Source of the DNA: Arenicella xantha
GTDB lineage: Bacteria; Pseudomonadota; Gammaproteobacteria; Arenicellales; Arenicellaceae
Assembly: GCF_003315245.1 (NCBI RefSeq)
Contig: NZ_QNRT01000001.1
Location: forward strand, 1,087,457 to 1,151,456
Direction: 5' to 3'
DNA: 64,000 nt
Of the stretch, positions 61,360 through 64,000 are shown one piece after another. Position 1 is the first letter of the stretch, and the number at the start of each line of letters is the position of its first letter. Under the pieces are notes generated by a model, which was not told where the DNA came from, did not search any database, and worked only from the letters and a program-made list of their open reading frames with translations. The translations under genes were made by a program, and so were the position numbers.

Positions 61360-61416
61360 TGCTAGCCGGCATATTGGTTTAACCCGGCGTTGAGCACAGC
61401 ACTATGCACGCCTTGC

Positions 61417-62175
61417 TCAGTGCCCGATGACCAAGTGTGTGAGCAGCCTATTGGCCGAAAAAGGTATGGCTAAAAGATTAGCTCGCTTTGATAAAGACGG
61501 CGGAATGAAACGCACTCTTCCAAGGCTCGGAGACACGGTAATCAGAATCTTTGCTTTCGGATACGTTCGGGCAATTCTAAGAATGAGATTTTCATGTTGC
61601 TCGAACAGAGTTTCGCCGTTCAGTATTATCTGACGTATATCATTGTAGCGACCCGCAGCGCCAAGCAGCTCAGAGATACTGTCGAATAGAACTGGCTTGA
61701 TGACTCGGTCGCGCTTGAGCTGAGAATACACTTCGCGACCGCGTGCTGTGGCGTCAACGATCAGCGCTAGATTCTTTTCACTTGTTGTTGAAGCGTCAGG
61801 AACCGCTGCTTTAGGTGTTCGCTTAGAAGCGTTTAGCGCTTCCTTTATGTCAGTAATATTCCAAGGCTTTGGAAAAATCACCACGTCATCAGCGCCCGAC
61901 ACTTTCTGCCGCAACTCGGTCGTAATCGGTATGCCCGTCAACATAATACGTTTGCTTTTAGGCGAATTCTTTCGGCACCAATTGAGTAACTCATGACCAT
62001 TGCTGCCGGGCATGACTTCGTCAGATATGATCACGTCGAACCCACCATTACTGGCAATAAGAGCTTGTGCTTGCGCAGCTGATTCAGACGTATGAATATC
62101 ATAATCCGAATCAAGCGCCGCACTCAATGCTCGTAAAACTCTCGGTTCATCATCAACCAATAAGACCTTAGCCAT
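61417..62175 (-). CDS. Response regulator with degenerate second receiver-like half
   Basis: Two-component response regulator, 252 residues, with no DNA-binding domain. Residues 1-118 are a receiver with the acidic pair Asp8/Asp9, the phosphorylation site Asp52 in VIISDEVMPG, Thr80 in RIMLTGIP and Lys103 in IFPKPWN. Residues about 130-250 repeat the alternating strand-helix pattern (ALIVDATARGREVYSQL, RQIILNGETLFEQHE, AKILITVSPSLG, ANLLAIPFSANRLLTHLV) but without the phosphoacceptor Asp, so it looks like a pseudo-receiver. It lies 70 bases after the sensor kinase gene with an AGAGAGAG ribosome site and is its natural partner. Confidence 0.88.
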   Translation of the reverse strand: MAKVLLVDDEPRVLRALSAALDSDYDIHTSESAAQAQALIASNGGFDVIISDEVMPGSNGHELLNWCRKNSPKSKRIMLTGIPITTELRQKVSGADDVVIFPKPWNITDIKEALNASKRTPKAAVPDASTTSEKNLALIVDATARGREVYSQLKRDRVIKPVLFDSISELLGAAGRYNDIRQIILNGETLFEQHENLILRIARTYPKAKILITVSPSLGRVRFIPPSLSKRANLLAIPFSANRLLTHLVIGH

Positions 62176-62245
62176 ATCTCTCTCTTTTTATGTTTCGCTT
62201 AAATTTTTTAAACAAACTGATTAGCTTAAACAAGCTTAATAAGGT

Positions 62246-63979
62246 TTAGTCGGCGACGGGAAACGATACCGTCACCGTGGTTCCAGTTCCAACCTCACTA
62301 TCAAAGCGAATGCTACCTTGGTGAGACTGAATAATGCGATCCGCAATCGCTAAGCCCAAGCCAGTACCTTCACCTGCTTGCTTGGTGGTAAAGAACGGTT
62401 CCACAATACGTTTTAATGACTCGGGGTCGATACCACGACCGTTGTCTTGGAATATAGCTTGAACCAAACCATTGCCAAATTTAGTCGTAACTTTAATTTC
62501 ACCGGCATCGGCATCGGTAGCATGCGCCGCGTTACTAATGATATTAGTAAACACACGCACGAGCTGGTCCGGCACACCACTGATGTTAGGGAGTGGCGAA
62601 CCTAGGTTAGTGGTAATGGTACGATTGGCGATGGTCGGCGTGCTGATTTTTAATGAATATTCAATACGTTCATTAATATCAACATTCTCGGTCGGCGCAT
62701 CTGACTCATGACTAAAGCTGGTTAACGAAGCAACAATGCCTTTAATTTCTCGCAAGCCTTCTGAGGCATCGTCGAGCAGTAGATTCATGCTCTCGGGATT
62801 ATGTTTATCACCCAGTTGTCGATACGCTGAAATTTGGTCTTTCAACATGCCACTTAGTGCTGATTTGTCGCGCTGTGGATCAGCTGCATAACTGGCTAAG
62901 GCATCGACCTTAGATAACACTGGCATCAGTCCGCTAAATTTTGCTTTAATGGTTTCTAGGTTTGACAAGGTATAGCCCAACGGCGTATTCACCTCATGTG
63001 CAACGCCCGCTACTAGCTGCCCTAACGAAGCCATTTTCTCAGTTTGTTCGAGTTGCCGCTCTGATACCCGTAGCTCATCGTAGGCAACCTTAACCTCAGC
63101 CGTCTTAGCTTCTACCTCTCGATCAAGGTGTTTATAAAGATTACGTAAGCGGAAGAACAAAAAGCCTAGCAAACCCATCATTACTAGCACATAAGCGATG
63201 ATGTAATAACGCAGTACTTCGCGAGTATTATTATTGTCCAGCTGCCATAGATTCCAAGCATTTGAAATCTCTTCAACCTGCTGACTGCCATTTTTTGAAT
63301 TCAATAATTTACCAAGATATTGATCAGTTTTGGTTTTTGAATCTATCGCTGTCGCGACATGATTGGCAAACTCCAACACCTTGATTCCGACTGCTTCGGG
63401 CATGACCGCTTCAGTCGCTAAAATCTCATTCCGATAATCAATAACATCCGCAATTGGCTTTCGACTGCCCTGCCTAGTGAACTCAAGCATATCGATCACC
63501 ACCTGCTTATACAGGTCACTAACGTCTGTCAGTTCAGCTTGCTGAGCCGACTCCGTGAGCTGCGCTCCAACCAACGGAATATACGTCTCTGAGTTTCTCA
63601 ACACCGAGTTAGACGATTTAAAATCTTCGACTTGGTCGACTTTCACTTCTACCGATGTTTTGAAAGTATTAAACCGCTTCTCCAGTAAACTTCCGGAAAT
63701 CTTTGATTCGTTAAAATGGCTCTCAGACAGTTCTGACACAGCTCGCTCTAAGGCAACCGTACTGCGCACCAACATGTCGTAATTGGTATCAATGTTAGTC
63801 CGACTTCTGAGCGCTAGTTCATTGATATTAGAATCAAGCCCATCTAATTTAAGTAGCTGACTATTAACGTCTTGGTTAGTTAATACATCGTTGGGCAATC
63901 TCGATTCAACATAGAAGAGGCCTGCACCACCGGCGATGGCTATGAGAATGATCACAGCAAACAGTATTGAATTTTTCAT
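62246..63979 (-). CDS. Membrane sensor histidine kinase
   Basis: Sensor kinase of 577 residues. The first helix spans residues 5-24 and the second 257-276. The roughly 230 residues between are nearly all helical with no cysteines, like the double all-helical ligand-binding type of sensor. A coiled coil at about 280-315 (EAKTAEVKVAYDELRVSERQLEQTEK) leads to the H-box LVAGVAHEVNTPLGYTLSNL with His327. ATP-site boxes are FTNIISNAAHATDAD, FQDNGRGIDPESLKRIVEPFFTT and GEGTGLGLAI. AGGGAG precedes the start. It is co-transcribed with the response regulator. The ligand is unknown. Confidence 0.92.
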   Translation of the reverse strand: MKNSILFAVIILIAIAGGAGLFYVESRLPNDVLTNQDVNSQLLKLDGLDSNINELALRSRTNIDTNYDMLVRSTVALERAVSELSESHFNESKISGSLLEKRFNTFKTSVEVKVDQVEDFKSSNSVLRNSETYIPLVGAQLTESAQQAELTDVSDLYKQVVIDMLEFTRQGSRKPIADVIDYRNEILATEAVMPEAVGIKVLEFANHVATAIDSKTKTDQYLGKLLNSKNGSQQVEEISNAWNLWQLDNNNTREVLRYYIIAYVLVMMGLLGFLFFRLRNLYKHLDREVEAKTAEVKVAYDELRVSERQLEQTEKMASLGQLVAGVAHEVNTPLGYTLSNLETIKAKFSGLMPVLSKVDALASYAADPQRDKSALSGMLKDQISAYRQLGDKHNPESMNLLLDDASEGLREIKGIVASLTSFSHESDAPTENVDINERIEYSLKISTPTIANRTITTNLGSPLPNISGVPDQLVRVFTNIISNAAHATDADAGEIKVTTKFGNGLVQAIFQDNGRGIDPESLKRIVEPFFTTKQAGEGTGLGLAIADRIIQSHQGSIRFDSEVGTGTTVTVSFPVAD

Positions 63980-64000
63980 TATTGGCTAACTCCCTGGGGT

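Overview
The window is a chromosomal stretch from an aerobic, heterotrophic Gram-negative bacterium of moderate GC content, most likely a marine gammaproteobacterium. This rests on two TonB-dependent receptors, CoA-based aerobic aromatic degradation, secreted peptidases, an exosortase and the general codon style. The species cannot be named from the sequence. There are no rRNA or tRNA genes, no CRISPR array, no phage and no intact insertion sequence.

Positions 1-2956 hold the start of a divergent membrane protein gene and a complete bufferin-type operon: a DUF2282 precursor with four cysteines, a DUF692/MNIO enzyme, a DUF2063 partner and a DoxX-like membrane protein. This is a ribosomally made, modified, periplasmic metal-buffering peptide system. 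Positions 3015-7319 hold four secreted proteins of unknown role on the minus strand: a lone secreted protein, a sulfatase-modifying-factor-fold protein, a small protein and a Tat-exported glycine-rich protein. A TonB receptor follows.

Positions 10289-30919 are the metabolic core. One minus-strand operon encodes an isatin-hydrolase-like cyclase-family enzyme, a two-subunit 2-oxoacid:ferredoxin oxidoreductase, a cytoplasmic reductive-dehalogenase homologue and a [2Fe-2S] ferredoxin. Around it lie a glutaryl-CoA dehydrogenase / thioesterase / 3-oxoacyl-CoA thiolase operon, a MarR-regulated SDR / crotonase / acyl-CoA dehydrogenase / Rid operon, and a fused 2-aminobenzoyl-CoA monooxygenase-reductase. 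A second old-yellow-enzyme protein, an enoyl-CoA hydratase, a 3-hydroxyacyl-CoA dehydrogenase and another Rid protein complete it. No benzoate- or anthranilate-CoA ligase is present. Isatinate is itself an aryl-glyoxylate, so the oxidoreductase could turn it directly into 2-aminobenzoyl-CoA. I therefore infer a route isatin -> isatinate -> 2-aminobenzoyl-CoA -> dearomatised ring -> C7 dicarboxylyl-CoA -> glutaryl-CoA -> crotonyl-CoA.

Positions 30964-47715 look like a peptide and hydroxyproline utilisation region. They encode a dipeptidyl-peptidase-IV-like S9 peptidase, a VOC protein, an Nramp-like transporter lacking the usual metal-binding signature, a prolidase-like amidohydrolase, two DUF885 proteins and a TonB receptor. 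A LysR regulator is divergent from a four-gene operon for a DHDPS-family deaminase and a three-subunit D-hydroxyproline dehydrogenase-type enzyme. Next come tandem secreted paralogues and a DJ-1/PfpI protein.

Positions 50670-57249 are a patchwork of small membrane and regulatory genes. They include a MarR-controlled DUF2798/siderophore-interacting-protein pair and two integron-like attC sites flanking a HEPN-motif gene, with no integrase in view (a CALIN-like element). Positions 57884-61359 hold an exosortase K-like enzyme translationally coupled to its single probable substrate, a 976-residue MSEP-CTERM-type protein with a VIT domain. The window ends with a two-component pair: a sensor kinase and a response regulator carrying a degenerate second receiver-like half.
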